From assembly GCA_021325455.1 (NCBI GenBank), contig JAJPHD010000015.1, positions 1 through 55,504 of the forward strand: a stretch of 55,504 nucleotides of DNA, in the 5' to 3' direction. Of this stretch, positions 16,966 through 25,852 are shown in pieces. The stretch comes from Actinomycetota bacterium (lineage in GTDB: Bacteria; Actinomycetota; Acidimicrobiia; Acidimicrobiales; JAJPHD01). The translations under genes and the position numbers were made by a program. Below the pieces are notes generated by a model. It had not been told where the DNA came from. It searched no databases and worked only from the letters and a program-made list of their open reading frames with translations. The first letter of the stretch is position 1; each line of letters starts with the position of its first letter.

Positions 16966-17769
16966 TCACATGGTGGTGGAGCGGGCCAGGTACAGGGTGG
17001 CCACGTAGTCGACCTGCAGATCGCCACCATGGCTGTCGATGGCCCGGCCCATGGCCCCGAGCAGCCTCCTCAGGGTCTCGCCGGGGAGCAGGAGGTGGTC
17101 CGAGTAGGTCCCCACCATGCCCACGAAGGCCTCGGTGGAGTACCTGGTGGACCAGGGGTGGAGACGGACGGCCAGGTCACCGAACAGGCCGGACTCGCCT
17201 ATCTCGCAGCCCAGCTCGTCGTCCTCGCTGCCGGCCGGGGGGCGATCGGGAAGCCTCACCAGGCTGGGGGCGATCTCCTCGTAGACGGCGTTGAGCTGCT
17301 GGCGCAGGCTCGGGTCCCTCACCGTGTGGCGGTTCCACCACAGGGCCAGGGTCCCGCCCGGTGCCAGCACCCGGTGGGCGCGCCTCAACCGGGTGGAGCG
17401 GTCCATCCAGTGCCAGGCCTGGGCGCAGGCGAGGAGGGGGAAACGGGACCGGCCCCTCTCGCCGTCCCAGTCCTCGAAGCGGCTCTCCACCACCTCCACG
17501 GGCTGGCCCCGGCAGGTGAGGCGGGCCTGGGCGGCCATGCGGGGGGCGGGCTCCAGGGCCAGGACCCGGAGCCCTCTCGAGGCGAAGAGGGCGGTGGCCT
17601 TGCCGGTCCCGGCGGCTACCTCGACCATCTCGGCCCCGGGGCCCAGCCCGGCGAAACCCAGGACGTCATCGATGAGGGAGCTGGGGTACCCCGGCCGTGT
17701 GGAGGCATAGCTCTCGGCCACCGGGTCGAAGACCCGATGACGACCATGCAGATGGTCGTCCCTGATCAC
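16966..17769 (-). CDS. SAM-dependent class I methyltransferase
   Basis: The 267-residue protein has the Rossmann-fold methyltransferase core: motif I EVAAGTGKATALF (about 50-62), the acidic end of beta2 in VLALEPAPRM, and FPLLACAQAWHWMD and HRVLAPGGTLALWW as the later strands. This pattern (VFDPVAESYASTRPGYP at the start) is the Methyltransf_11/25 type; its substrate is unknown. GTG 17769 is chosen because GGGGG lies 6 bases upstream. The gene is divergent from the aminotransferase and is not obviously part of the rhamnose cluster. Confidence 0.85.
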   Translation of the reverse strand: MIRDDHLHGRHRVFDPVAESYASTRPGYPSSLIDDVLGFAGLGPGAEMVEVAAGTGKATALFASRGLRVLALEPAPRMAAQARLTCRGQPVEVVESRFEDWDGERGRSRFPLLACAQAWHWMDRSTRLRRAHRVLAPGGTLALWWNRHTVRDPSLRQQLNAVYEEIAPSLVRLPDRPPAGSEDDELGCEIGESGLFGDLAVRLHPWSTRYSTEAFVGMVGTYSDHLLLPGETLRRLLGAMGRAIDSHGGDLQVDYVATLYLARSTTM

Positions 17770-17921
17770 CCACAACCCCCTTTCGCCAAAGAGGCCACCC
17801 CCCGGGACCAGCCGCCGGCCGGGGAGGTGGGAACGAGAGCCTACTGCCACCCCGCAGGCCGCTCGCCAATCGAAGATGGGCGCCGGGCCGCTAGCCCCGG
17901 ACCGCTCCGAGGGAGGAAACT

Positions 17922-19301
17922 GTGGCCATGGCCTTCGACCTGCGCCAGCTGCTCGAGTCCCACCGCGGCCAGGGCTACGCCCTGCACGCCAAGTACCTCA
18001 ACCCCCAGCTGCCCCGGATGCTGGGGGCCCTGGGCCTGGACACCGTCTACGAGCGGGCGCAGGGTCCCTGGCTGTGGGACGCCCAGGGGCGGCGCTATCT
18101 GGACTTCCTGGCCGGCTTCGGCGTATTCGGGGTGGGCCGCAACCACCCGGTCGTCCGCAGGGCGCTGGCTCAGGCCCTCGAGGCTGAGCTGGCCGACCTC
18201 ATCCAGTTCGACTGCTCCCTGCTCGCCGGCCTGCTGGCCGAGCGCCTCCTTGCTCGGGCCCCGGGGATGGAGCGGGTGTACCTCTGCAACAGCGGGACCG
18301 AGGCGGTCGAGGCGGCGCTCAAGTTCGCTCGTTACGCCACCGGCCGTGGCCGCATCGTGTACTGCGACCATGGTTTCCACGGGCTGACCCTGGGGTCCTT
18401 GTCCGTGAACGGCTCACCGGAGTTCCGCAGGGGGTTCGGGCCCCTCCTGGCCGACGCCAGCGTGCCGTTCGGTGACCTGGAGGCGCTGGAGGCCGAGCTG
18501 GCCCGGGGGGACGTGGCTGGCTTCCTGGTGGAGCCCATCCAGGGCAAGGGAGTCCACGTGCCCCCCCCAGGGTACCTGGCGGGGGCGCAGGCCGCCGTGC
18601 ACAAGGCCGGGGCCCTGCTCATCTGCGACGAGGTGCAGACCGGGATCGGTCGCACGGGCCGCTTCTTCGCCTACGAGCACGAGTCGGTGGAACCGGACCT
18701 GGTCACCGTGGCGAAGGCCCTGTCCGGGGGGTTCGTCCCGGTGGGGGCCACCCTGGCCAAGGGGTGGATCTTCGAGAAGGTCTATTCCTCCATGGACCGG
18801 GTACTCGTGCACGACTCCACCTTCGGGGCCAATGCCATGGCCATGGTGGCGGGACTCGCCACCCTGGAGGTGATGGACGACGAGAGCCTGGTCGAGAGGG
18901 CGGAGAAGGTGGGGGCCGCCCTCATGGCCGGCCTTCAGCCCATGGTGGACCGCTACGAGCTCCTGGCCGAGGTGCGCGGCCGGGGTCTCATGATCGGCCT
19001 GGAGTTCGGGCGGCCCCAGTCGCTGCGCCTCCGGGGGCGCTGGAGCATGCTCCAGGCTGCCCGGCGGGGCCTCTTCGCCCAGATGGTGGTGGTGCCCCTG
19101 TACCGGCGTCACGGCATCCTCACCCAGGTGGCCGGCGACCACATGGAGGTCATAAAGATCCTGCCCCCCCTCTGCATCGGCGAGGAGGAGGTGGACCTCT
19201 TCCTCTCAGGGTTCGCCGCCGTGATGGACGAGGCCCATGCGGGCAGCGGCCTCATGTGGGACTTCGGCAGGACGCTGATCCGCCACGCCATCACCCGTTG
19301 A
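17922..19301 (+). CDS. Class III PLP-dependent aminotransferase
   Basis: The 459-residue enzyme of the ornithine/acetylornithine/putrescine aminotransferase group. Visible features are SGTEAVE (124-130, PLP phosphate contact), HGFHGLTLGSLS, ICDEVQTGIGRTG (Asp236 pairs with the PLP pyridine N) and Lys265 in TVAKALSGGFVPVGA, the Schiff-base lysine. It transfers an omega- or alpha-amino group to an oxo acid; the exact substrate cannot be told. GTG 17922 follows GAGGGAGGAAACT, a good SD. The C-terminus is longer than in typical ArgD proteins. It is convergent with otsA. Confidence 0.88.
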   Translation: MAMAFDLRQLLESHRGQGYALHAKYLNPQLPRMLGALGLDTVYERAQGPWLWDAQGRRYLDFLAGFGVFGVGRNHPVVRRALAQALEAELADLIQFDCSLLAGLLAERLLARAPGMERVYLCNSGTEAVEAALKFARYATGRGRIVYCDHGFHGLTLGSLSVNGSPEFRRGFGPLLADASVPFGDLEALEAELARGDVAGFLVEPIQGKGVHVPPPGYLAGAQAAVHKAGALLICDEVQTGIGRTGRFFAYEHESVEPDLVTVAKALSGGFVPVGATLAKGWIFEKVYSSMDRVLVHDSTFGANAMAMVAGLATLEVMDDESLVERAEKVGAALMAGLQPMVDRYELLAEVRGRGLMIGLEFGRPQSLRLRGRWSMLQAARRGLFAQMVVVPLYRRHGILTQVAGDHMEVIKILPPLCIGEEEVDLFLSGFAAVMDEAHAGSGLMWDFGRTLIRHAITR

Positions 19302-19368
19302 CCCCTGCCGCCGGGCCCGCTCCTCACCGGCGGATGGCCAGTGCCTCCCCCCGCCCCTCCATGTTGCG

Positions 19369-19384
19369 GCCGGCCGAGGCCGGC
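19369..19384. terminator. Inverted repeat between convergent genes
   Basis: GCCGGCC (19369-19375) and GGCCGGC (19378-19384) pair across a 2-base centre in the short gap between the converging aminotransferase and otsA genes. No U-tract is present, so a bidirectional terminator is only suggested. Confidence 0.3.
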
Positions 19385-19389
19385 GGTCC

Positions 19390-20874
19390 TCAGGATCGTG
19401 ACCGCAGGGTGGAGATGTCCCCCAGCTGGGCCCGGAACCACTTGGTCAGGTCGTTCTCCCGGACCACGTCCACGCACGCCCGGTGGAGGTCCTGGCGCCG
19501 TTGGGGGTCCATGGTGAGGGCCTCGTAGAGGGCGTCGGCCTGCTGGTCGATGTCGAAGGGGTGCACGGTGAGGGCAAAGGCCCCCAGCTCGTGGTGGGCC
19601 CCGGCGTGCTCGGACAGGATGAGCACCCCGCCCCTCCGGTTGGCAAGGGGGCCCTCCTTGGCCACGAGGTTCATGCCGTCGAAGACCGGGTTCACGAGGA
19701 GGGCGTCGTAGAGCCGGTAGGCGGCCACGGCTTGCAGGTAGTTGTCCTCGAAATGCAGGGCGACCGGCTGCCACTCGGTGTGGCCGTGCTTGAGGTTGAT
19801 GTCCGCCACCAGCCGCCGGATGCGCTCGGCATAGTCGGCGTACTCGTCGACGTCCCCCCGGCTGGGCTGTACCAGGGCCAGGAAGGTGACCCGGCCAGCC
19901 AGGTCGGGATGGAGGTCCAGCATCCGGTCGAAGGCCATGAAGCCCCGCAGGATGTTCTTGGACAGGTCGGCCCGGTCCACGCGCAGGATCAGGAACTCGC
20001 GCCTGCTGTTGTTGAGACGCTCCTCGTAGGCCAGCACCTCGGGGGAGCCGGCCAGGACCTCGAAGCCCTCCACGTCCAGCGAGATGGGGTACCAGCGGGC
20101 GGCCACCGTGCGCTCGTCGACCGTGACGGTCAGGGCATCAAAGTCCACGGGCAGGTCCAGGAGCTGGCGGCACGTGAAAAGGAAGTTGCGGGCGTCGTGC
20201 TCGGTGTGGAAGGCCACCACGTCGTTGGCGAGGAGGCCCCGGACCAGCCGCTCGCGCATGTCGGCAGGCAGGATCCTCCAGGAGTCGGGCTGGGGCCAGG
20301 GGATGTGCACGAAGTGGTGGAGGAAGGCGCCGGGGCAGCGCTCCCTCACCCCCGGGGCCACCAGGTAGAAGTGGTAGTCGTGCAGCATGACGGTGGCTGA
20401 TCCCCCCGCCCGTTCCACCTCCTCGGCCACCACCTCGGCGAAATGCCGGTTCACCGCCAGGTAGCCGTCCTCGAAGGCGGCCCTGATGTCGGCGGTGATG
20501 TTCGGTGCCCGGCTCAGGTTCCACAGGTCGTGCTGCAGGAACCACAGCAGGGGGTTGGCGATCACGGAGTAGAAGCGCTGGTAGGCCTCGGCCTCGGACA
20601 CCACCATCCGCACCCGCACCCACCGGTCTCCGTCCTCCAGGTCGATGGGCTTGCCCTCGTGCTGGCGAGCGACCTCGATGTCGGTGTCGGTCATGGCCGA
20701 GCAGACCCACACGCACTCGTCGGGCAGCTGCCTGGTCAGCCCGGACAGGGCGGTGACCAGCCCTCCCGCGCCTCGGCGCATCTCGATGCTGCCGCTCTCG
20801 CCCACCGTGAACTGGGCCGGGCCCCGGTTCGAGACCAGTATGAGCGGCTCTCCGACCTCCAACTCCTCAGCCAC
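19390..20874 (-). CDS. otsA: GT20 trehalose-6-phosphate synthase (OtsA-like)
   Basis: The 494-residue GT-B glycosyltransferase of family GT20 starts with LILVSNRGPA and GAGGLVTAL, and contains LHDYHFYLVAPGVRE, HHFVHIPWP and the donor-site DGMNLVAKE (399-407). The usual ER-LDY-(S/T)KG motif reads VDRADLSKN (299-307), keeping the Arg and Lys that bind UDP-glucose phosphates. It should make trehalose 6-phosphate from a nucleotide glucose and glucose 6-phosphate; glucosylglycerol-phosphate synthase is an alternative for divergent members. GTG 20874 is preceded at 8 bases by TAGGTT, so it may be read leaderless from inside the end of the HAD gene. Confidence 0.82.
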   Translation of the reverse strand: MAEELEVGEPLILVSNRGPAQFTVGESGSIEMRRGAGGLVTALSGLTRQLPDECVWVCSAMTDTDIEVARQHEGKPIDLEDGDRWVRVRMVVSEAEAYQRFYSVIANPLLWFLQHDLWNLSRAPNITADIRAAFEDGYLAVNRHFAEVVAEEVERAGGSATVMLHDYHFYLVAPGVRERCPGAFLHHFVHIPWPQPDSWRILPADMRERLVRGLLANDVVAFHTEHDARNFLFTCRQLLDLPVDFDALTVTVDERTVAARWYPISLDVEGFEVLAGSPEVLAYEERLNNSRREFLILRVDRADLSKNILRGFMAFDRMLDLHPDLAGRVTFLALVQPSRGDVDEYADYAERIRRLVADINLKHGHTEWQPVALHFEDNYLQAVAAYRLYDALLVNPVFDGMNLVAKEGPLANRRGGVLILSEHAGAHHELGAFALTVHPFDIDQQADALYEALTMDPQRRQDLHRACVDVVRENDLTKWFRAQLGDISTLRSRS

Positions 20875-20895
20875 GCGGCCCCAACCTACCGTGAC

Positions 20896-21591
20896 TCAGG
20901 CCAGGAGCAGGGTGGCGACGGCTTCGGTGTCGGAAAGGTCGGCCAGCACGGCGTCGGCGCCGAGCTGGCTGAGCTGGGCCAAGGTGGTGCGGCCCGTGGC
21001 CACCAGCAGGCAGCGGGCCCCCGAGGCTCGGGCCCCTTCGAGGTCCCTCTCGGTGTCCCCGACCACCCAGACGGCCTCGGGGCGAAGGGCCCGGCCCCGG
21101 AGCCTTCGCACCCGGTCCAGGGCCACCGGGACCAGGGCCCTGCGATCGGCCTGGTCGCTGCCATAAGCGCCCACCTCCAGGTCGAGCCAGCGGTCCAGGC
21201 CGAAGGCCTTCAGCTTCACCACCGCATTGGGGGCGATGTTCCCGGTGAGGACGGACTGGATCACCCGGGGCTCCTGCGCCAGGCGCTGCAGCAGCTCGCC
21301 CACGCCGGGGAGGGCCCGGCCCCGCTCCTTCACGATGTGGGCGGCCTCGGCCAGCTGTTCCTCCAGGTGGCGCAGCACGGTGGGGAGGTGCTCCTCCGCT
21401 CCGTCCACCTCCATGAGCTCCAGGTACTCCCGCACGATCTGGGGGTCCGTCTTCCCCCCCATGCGTATCCTGCTGGCCGGGGGCCGGCCCAGGGCCAGCT
21501 CGATGGCCCGGTCGAAGACCTCCGCCCCGATGTCCCCGGCGCGCACCAGGGTCCCGTCGATGTCCCACAGGACCAGGCGCTCGCCGCTCAT
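20896..21591 (-). CDS. HAD-family phosphatase
   Basis: The 231-residue HAD hydrolase has motif I DIDGTL (LVLWDIDGTLVRAG), motif II in QSVLTGNIAPN, and motif IV-type VVGDTERDLEGARASG. An alpha-helical cap lies between I and II, as in phosphoglycolate/beta-phosphoglucomutase-like members. It is not a recognisable OtsB, but it precedes otsA by 21 bases on the same strand and could be the trehalose-6-phosphate phosphatase (inference). ATG 21591 is supported by TAGGGT (21599-21604, minus strand) 7 bases upstream. It is divergent from the MarP-like gene. Confidence 0.82.
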   Translation of the reverse strand: MSGERLVLWDIDGTLVRAGDIGAEVFDRAIELALGRPPASRIRMGGKTDPQIVREYLELMEVDGAEEHLPTVLRHLEEQLAEAAHIVKERGRALPGVGELLQRLAQEPRVIQSVLTGNIAPNAVVKLKAFGLDRWLDLEVGAYGSDQADRRALVPVALDRVRRLRGRALRPEAVWVVGDTERDLEGARASGARCLLVATGRTTLAQLSQLGADAVLADLSDTEAVATLLLA

Positions 21592-21598
21592 GGCGCCG

Positions 21599-21629
21599 AC
21601 CCTAGAGGTGAGAGGGGGCCGTCTAGCCT
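21599..21629. promoter_or_regulatory. Divergent leaderless -10 boxes (HAD / MarP-like)
   Basis: Minus strand: TAGGGT at 21604-21599, 7 bases before the HAD ATG. Plus strand: TAGCCT at 21624-21629, 8 bases before the MarP-like ATG. Neither gene has a useful SD and neither box has a recognisable -35. Confidence 0.45.
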
Positions 21630-21637
21630 CCCGGCGC

Positions 21638-22840
21638 ATGGTGTCGGTGGCGGGGCTGGGCGGCCTCGACTGGGTCGACTGGATCCTCATCGCCCTGGGG
21701 GTGCTGGCCGCCGTGCGGGGGCTGCGCATGGGAGCCGCCGTCCAGGTCCTCTCCTACGGCGGGTTCTGGCTGGGCTTGGTAGTGGGCGCCCTGGTGGCAC
21801 CGGCGGCCGTGGCCCAGGTGAACGGTGAGCTCTCCAAGGCCGTGGTGTCCCTGGTGGTGGTCTTCGGGGTGGCCGCCGTGCTGGGGGCGGTGGGCCGGGG
21901 CATAGGTGGCCTGCTATGGAAGGCCCTGCGCCGGATCCACCTGGGCCTCGCCGACTCCACCCTGGGCCTGGTGGTGGCGGTGGCCGCCACCCTGCTCGCC
22001 TGCTGGCTGGGGGCCACCATCCTGGTGCAGGGGCCCTCCCCGACGCTGGCGGCAGGGATCGCCAACTCGAAGATCCTCCAGGGCATGGACCAGGTGCTGC
22101 CCCCCTCCCCTTCGGTGTTCAACCGCATCAGGGCCTTCGTCAACACCTCCCGCCTGCCCCAGGTGTTCTCGGGCATCGCCCCGGTCACGGCAGGGCCGGT
22201 GAAGGTCGCCGGCGCCCCGGCGGTACAGCAGGCGGTCAGGGTTGCGGGGGGCTCCATGGTCGAGGTGCTGGGCGCCGGCTGCAACCAGATCCAGGAGGGT
22301 TCCGGGTTCGTGGTGGCGCCCGGCCTGGTGGTGACCAACGCTCATGTCGTCGCCGGCATCCCCCACCCGGTGGTCGTGGACAGGGCCGGGGCGCGGCGCC
22401 CGGCGGAGGCCATCTACTTCAACCCCCGGTACGACCTGGCGGTGCTGCGGGTGCCCGGCCTCTCCGAGCCCCCCCTGCGCCTGGATCCCTCCGACGTGCC
22501 CCGTGGCACCCAGGGAGCCGTTCTCGGCTACCCGGAGGGAGGGCCGTTCACGGCCGTCCCCGCCGGGGTGATACAGCGCTTCCAGGCCACGGGCCCAGAC
22601 ATCTACGGGCAGGGCTCCACGGTGCGCAACGTGTATGCCATCCAGGCCGTGGTCCGCCCCGGGAACTCAGGCGGCCCCCTCGTGGAGCCCAACGGGGAGG
22701 TGATCGGGGTCGTCTTCTCCAAGTCGGTGTCGACCCCCCGCCTGGGCTACGCCCTGGCCTCGCCCGGGGTGGAGGTCCGGGTGGCCCAGGCCGAGGCCCA
22801 CCCCGGCAATCCGGGCACAGGTGCCTGCACCTCCGCCTGA
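21638..22840 (+). CDS. MarP-like membrane serine protease (CvpA + trypsin)
   Basis: The 400-residue protein has a CvpA-like N-terminal domain with four hydrophobic helices (about 13-131) followed by a trypsin-fold domain. The triad is His236 (VTNAHVVAG), Asp266 (RYDLAVL) and Ser344 (RPGNSGGPL). A Cys near the start of the protease domain (Cys215) and one close to the C-terminus could form the disulfide known in mycobacterial MarP. MarP acts in the periplasm and protects against acid and oxidative stress; the same role is inferred here. ATG 21638 follows TAGCCT at 8 bases. GH15 follows after 51 bases. Confidence 0.88.
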   Translation: MVSVAGLGGLDWVDWILIALGVLAAVRGLRMGAAVQVLSYGGFWLGLVVGALVAPAAVAQVNGELSKAVVSLVVVFGVAAVLGAVGRGIGGLLWKALRRIHLGLADSTLGLVVAVAATLLACWLGATILVQGPSPTLAAGIANSKILQGMDQVLPPSPSVFNRIRAFVNTSRLPQVFSGIAPVTAGPVKVAGAPAVQQAVRVAGGSMVEVLGAGCNQIQEGSGFVVAPGLVVTNAHVVAGIPHPVVVDRAGARRPAEAIYFNPRYDLAVLRVPGLSEPPLRLDPSDVPRGTQGAVLGYPEGGPFTAVPAGVIQRFQATGPDIYGQGSTVRNVYAIQAVVRPGNSGGPLVEPNGEVIGVVFSKSVSTPRLGYALASPGVEVRVAQAEAHPGNPGTGACTSA

Positions 22841-22891
22841 CCCGGAGGCCGGTTAGGCGCGGACAGCCCGAGATGCGCTAAGGAATGGGGC

Positions 22892-24763
22892 GTGGCCGGC
22901 CCCATCGAGGATTATGCCCTCATAGGCGATACGCACACCGCCGCCCTGGTGGGGCGGGACGGCTCCATCGACTGGGCCTGCCTGCCCCGCTTCGACTCGC
23001 CGGCCTGCTTCGCCCGCCTCCTCGGCGACGAGGACCATGGCTACTGGAGGCTGGCCCCCGATGGCAAGGTCACGGGCACCAGGCGGCGCTACCGGGACGG
23101 CACGTTGGTGCTGGAGACGGAGTTTGAGACCCCAGAAGGGGTCGTCCGCCTGGTCGACTGCATGCCGGTGCGGGAGCGCTGGCCCGAGGTGGCCCGGCTG
23201 GTGGAGGGAGTGAGGGGCCGGGTGGCCATGCGGATGGAGCTGGTGGCCCGCTTCGATTACGGCCATGTCGTCCCCTGGGTGAGGAGCCAGGACGGCATGC
23301 TGTCCCTCGTCGCCGGCCCCGACGCCCTCTACCTGTGGACCCCGGTGGAGACCCACGGCGGGCAGACGGCCTCGGGCGCCCTCTCCACCGTGGCGGGCTT
23401 CTCCGTGGAGGAGGGGGACTCGGTCCCCTTCATGCTCGCCTACCACCCTTCCCACCAGGGGGCTCCCCGGCCCACCGATTGCCGTTTCATCATCTCCGAC
23501 ACCGAGAGATGGTGGCGGGCCTGGTCCGACCGGTGCACCTACGAGGGCGAGTGGCGGGATGCCGTGGAGCGCTCCCTCCTCACCCTCAAGGCCCTCACCT
23601 ATGCCCCCACCGGCGGGATCGTGGCCGCGTCCACGACCTCCCTGCCCGAGACGCTGGGGGGCGAGCGCAACTGGGACTACCGCTACTGCTGGCTGAGGGA
23701 CGCCACCTTCACCCTCCAGGCCCTCATGCACGCCGGCTACCACGAGGAGGCGGTTGCCTGGCGGGACTGGCTCCTGCGAGCCGTGGCCGGCGACCCCGCC
23801 AAGCTGCAGATCATGTACGGGGCCGCCGGCGAGCGCCGCCTCAACGAGCACGAGGTGGACTGGCTGCCTGGCTACGAGGGCTCGGGACCGGTGAGGGTGG
23901 GCAACGCCGCCGCCGGCCAGGTCCAGCTCGACGTGTACGGGGAGGTGATGGACTCCCTCCACCAGGCCCGCTTGGTGGGCATCGAGCCCAATCCCTCCGG
24001 ATGGGCCTTGCAGACCGTCCTCATCAACTACCTGGAGGACGGTTGGCGCCAACCCGACCATGGCCTGTGGGAGGTGAGGGGGCCGAGGCGTCACTTCACC
24101 CACTCCAAGGTCATGGCCTGGGTGGCCATGGACCGTGCTGTGCGAAGCGTCGAGGACCTGGGCCTGGACGGGCCCGTGGACCGGTGGAAGGCAGTTCGCC
24201 AGGAGATCCATGACGAGGTCTGCGCCAAGGGCTGGAACGCCGATCGGCGGTCCTTCACCCAGTACTACGGCTCGGACCACCTCGATGCCAGCCTGCTGCT
24301 CATCCCCCTGGTCGGCTTCCTGCCCCCCACCGACGAGAGGGTGGTGGCCACGGTCGATGCCATCATGTCCGGCCTGCGTCAGGACGGCTTCGTGCTGCGG
24401 TACGAGACGGAGTCCTCGGGGCCGGTCGACGGGCTGACCGGCCGGGAGGGGGCCTTCCTCGCCTGCTCCTTCTGGCTGGCCGACGCCCTGGCGGTGATGG
24501 GCCGCAGGGATGAGGCGAGGGAGCAGTTCGAGGCCCTCCTCTCGCTCAGGAACGACGTGGGGCTCCTGGCCGAGGAGTACGACCCGGTGGCCAAGCGCCA
24601 GGTGGGGAACTTCCCCCAGGCCTTCTCCCACATAGGCCTGGTGAACACGGCCATGAACCTCGGAGCCGGGGTGGGCCCGGCCGAGGCCCGGCGCCGGCAG
24701 GAGGTCATGGAGCTGCCCCGCCGCCGCCATCACCCCAGCACGAGGAGGTCAGCGTCGTCGTGA
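22892..24763 (+). CDS. GH15 trehalase / glucoamylase
   Basis: The 623-residue glycoside hydrolase family 15 protein begins with the hallmark PIEDYALIGDTHTAALVG and DGSIDWACLPRFDS of the N-terminal beta-sandwich. The (alpha/alpha)6 barrel carries NWDYRYCWLRDATFTL (260-275), then GLWEVRG and GREGAFLACSFWLADAL. Actinobacterial members include the mycobacterial trehalase, and a trehalose-phosphate synthase is encoded nearby, so trehalose to two glucose is the best guess; maltooligosaccharide hydrolysis is the alternative. No signal peptide is seen. The TGA stop overlaps the GTG of glucose dehydrogenase, so product and next enzyme are coupled. Confidence 0.88.
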   Translation: MAGPIEDYALIGDTHTAALVGRDGSIDWACLPRFDSPACFARLLGDEDHGYWRLAPDGKVTGTRRRYRDGTLVLETEFETPEGVVRLVDCMPVRERWPEVARLVEGVRGRVAMRMELVARFDYGHVVPWVRSQDGMLSLVAGPDALYLWTPVETHGGQTASGALSTVAGFSVEEGDSVPFMLAYHPSHQGAPRPTDCRFIISDTERWWRAWSDRCTYEGEWRDAVERSLLTLKALTYAPTGGIVAASTTSLPETLGGERNWDYRYCWLRDATFTLQALMHAGYHEEAVAWRDWLLRAVAGDPAKLQIMYGAAGERRLNEHEVDWLPGYEGSGPVRVGNAAAGQVQLDVYGEVMDSLHQARLVGIEPNPSGWALQTVLINYLEDGWRQPDHGLWEVRGPRRHFTHSKVMAWVAMDRAVRSVEDLGLDGPVDRWKAVRQEIHDEVCAKGWNADRRSFTQYYGSDHLDASLLLIPLVGFLPPTDERVVATVDAIMSGLRQDGFVLRYETESSGPVDGLTGREGAFLACSFWLADALAVMGRRDEAREQFEALLSLRNDVGLLAEEYDPVAKRQVGNFPQAFSHIGLVNTAMNLGAGVGPAEARRRQEVMELPRRRHHPSTRRSASS

Positions 24764-25809
24764 AGGCCCTCACCGTCCAGCCCGGCCAGGCCGGCTCTGC
24801 CCGCCTCGAGGACGTGCCCGAGCCACCGGAGTCGGACGGCCCCGTGGTGGTGGAGACCCTGGCCATCGGGGTCTGTGGCACGGACGCCGAGATCGTAGGG
24901 GGCCGCTATGGGTGGCCGCCCCCCGGGCGGGAGCGCCTCGTCATCGGGCACGAGTCCCTGGGCCGGGTGGTCCAGGCCCCCGACGGGGGGCCGGTCAAGA
25001 CGGGCGACCTGGCGGTGGGCATCGTGCGCCGCCCGGACCCCGTGCCCTGCCCCAGCTGCGCCGCCGGGGAGTGGGACTTCTGCCGCAACGGCCAATACAC
25101 CGAGAGGGGGATCAAGCAGCACGACGGCTACTGCTCGGAGCGCTACCGCATCCATCCTGACTTCCTGGTGCCCGTCCCCACCGAGCTGGGGCCCCTGGGG
25201 GTCCTGCTGGAGCCGACCAGCGTGGTGGCCAAGGCCTGGGAGGAGGTGGAGCGGATAGGGAACCGGGCCCACTGGGAGCCGCGCTGCGCGGTGGTGACGG
25301 GCGCCGGGCCCATCGGGCTCCTGGCGGCCCTCATCGGGGTGCAGAAGGGGCTCGAGGTCCACGTCCTCGACCGGGTCACGAGCGGGCCCAAGCCGCAGCT
25401 GGTGGCGGACCTGGGAGCCCACTACCACACCGGCAGCATCGCCGACATGGGCGTGTCCGCCGATGCCGTGATCGAGTGCACGGGCGTGGGCCAGCTGGTG
25501 TTCGATGCCATGGAGCACACCGCCCCCGGGGGGGTCGTGTGCCTCACCGGCGTGTCCTCGGGCGGGCGCCAGCTGGCCGTCGACGCCGGCCTGCTCAACC
25601 GGTCCATGGTCCTCGAGAACGAAGCGGTGGTGGGCTCGGTGAACGCCAACCGCCGCCATTACCAGGCCGGAGCCGACGCCCTGGCCAGAGCCGACCGATC
25701 CTGGCTGGAGCGCCTGGTGAGCCGCAGGGTGCCCCTCGAGCAGTGGGCCCAGGCCCTCGAGCGCTCGGACGACGACGTGAAGGTGGTCATAGAGCTGGGC
25801 TCCCCGTAA
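24760..25809 (+). CDS. Glucose 1-dehydrogenase (zinc MDR family)
   Basis: The 349-residue medium-chain dehydrogenase resembles archaeal-type glucose dehydrogenases: catalytic-zinc residues Cys39, His64 and Glu65 (GVCGTD, IGHESLG), a structural-zinc loop with CPSC and DFC (97-108), and a GAGPIGLLAAL nucleotide-binding loop. The C-terminal GSVNANRRHYQ segment is characteristic of that subgroup. It oxidises glucose to gluconolactone with NAD(P)+. Its GTG overlaps the GH15 stop as GTGA, which fits direct use of glucose released by the hydrolase. Other sugar or polyol dehydrogenases of the family cannot be excluded. Confidence 0.85.
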   Translation: MKALTVQPGQAGSARLEDVPEPPESDGPVVVETLAIGVCGTDAEIVGGRYGWPPPGRERLVIGHESLGRVVQAPDGGPVKTGDLAVGIVRRPDPVPCPSCAAGEWDFCRNGQYTERGIKQHDGYCSERYRIHPDFLVPVPTELGPLGVLLEPTSVVAKAWEEVERIGNRAHWEPRCAVVTGAGPIGLLAALIGVQKGLEVHVLDRVTSGPKPQLVADLGAHYHTGSIADMGVSADAVIECTGVGQLVFDAMEHTAPGGVVCLTGVSSGGRQLAVDAGLLNRSMVLENEAVVGSVNANRRHYQAGADALARADRSWLERLVSRRVPLEQWAQALERSDDDVKVVIELGSP

Positions 25810-25816
25810 TGCCCGT

Positions 25817-25844
25817 GCTCCCTGGGAGCGGGCCGCCCTAGCCT
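25817..25844 (+). promoter_or_regulatory. Small hairpin and -10 box before the ABC-F gene
   Basis: GCTCCC-T-GGGAGC (25817-25829) is a short inverted repeat after the dehydrogenase gene and may help end its transcript. TAGCCT (25839-25844) lies 8 bases before the ABC-F ATG, which lacks an SD. Confidence 0.4.
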
Positions 25845-25852
25845 GGTGGGCC

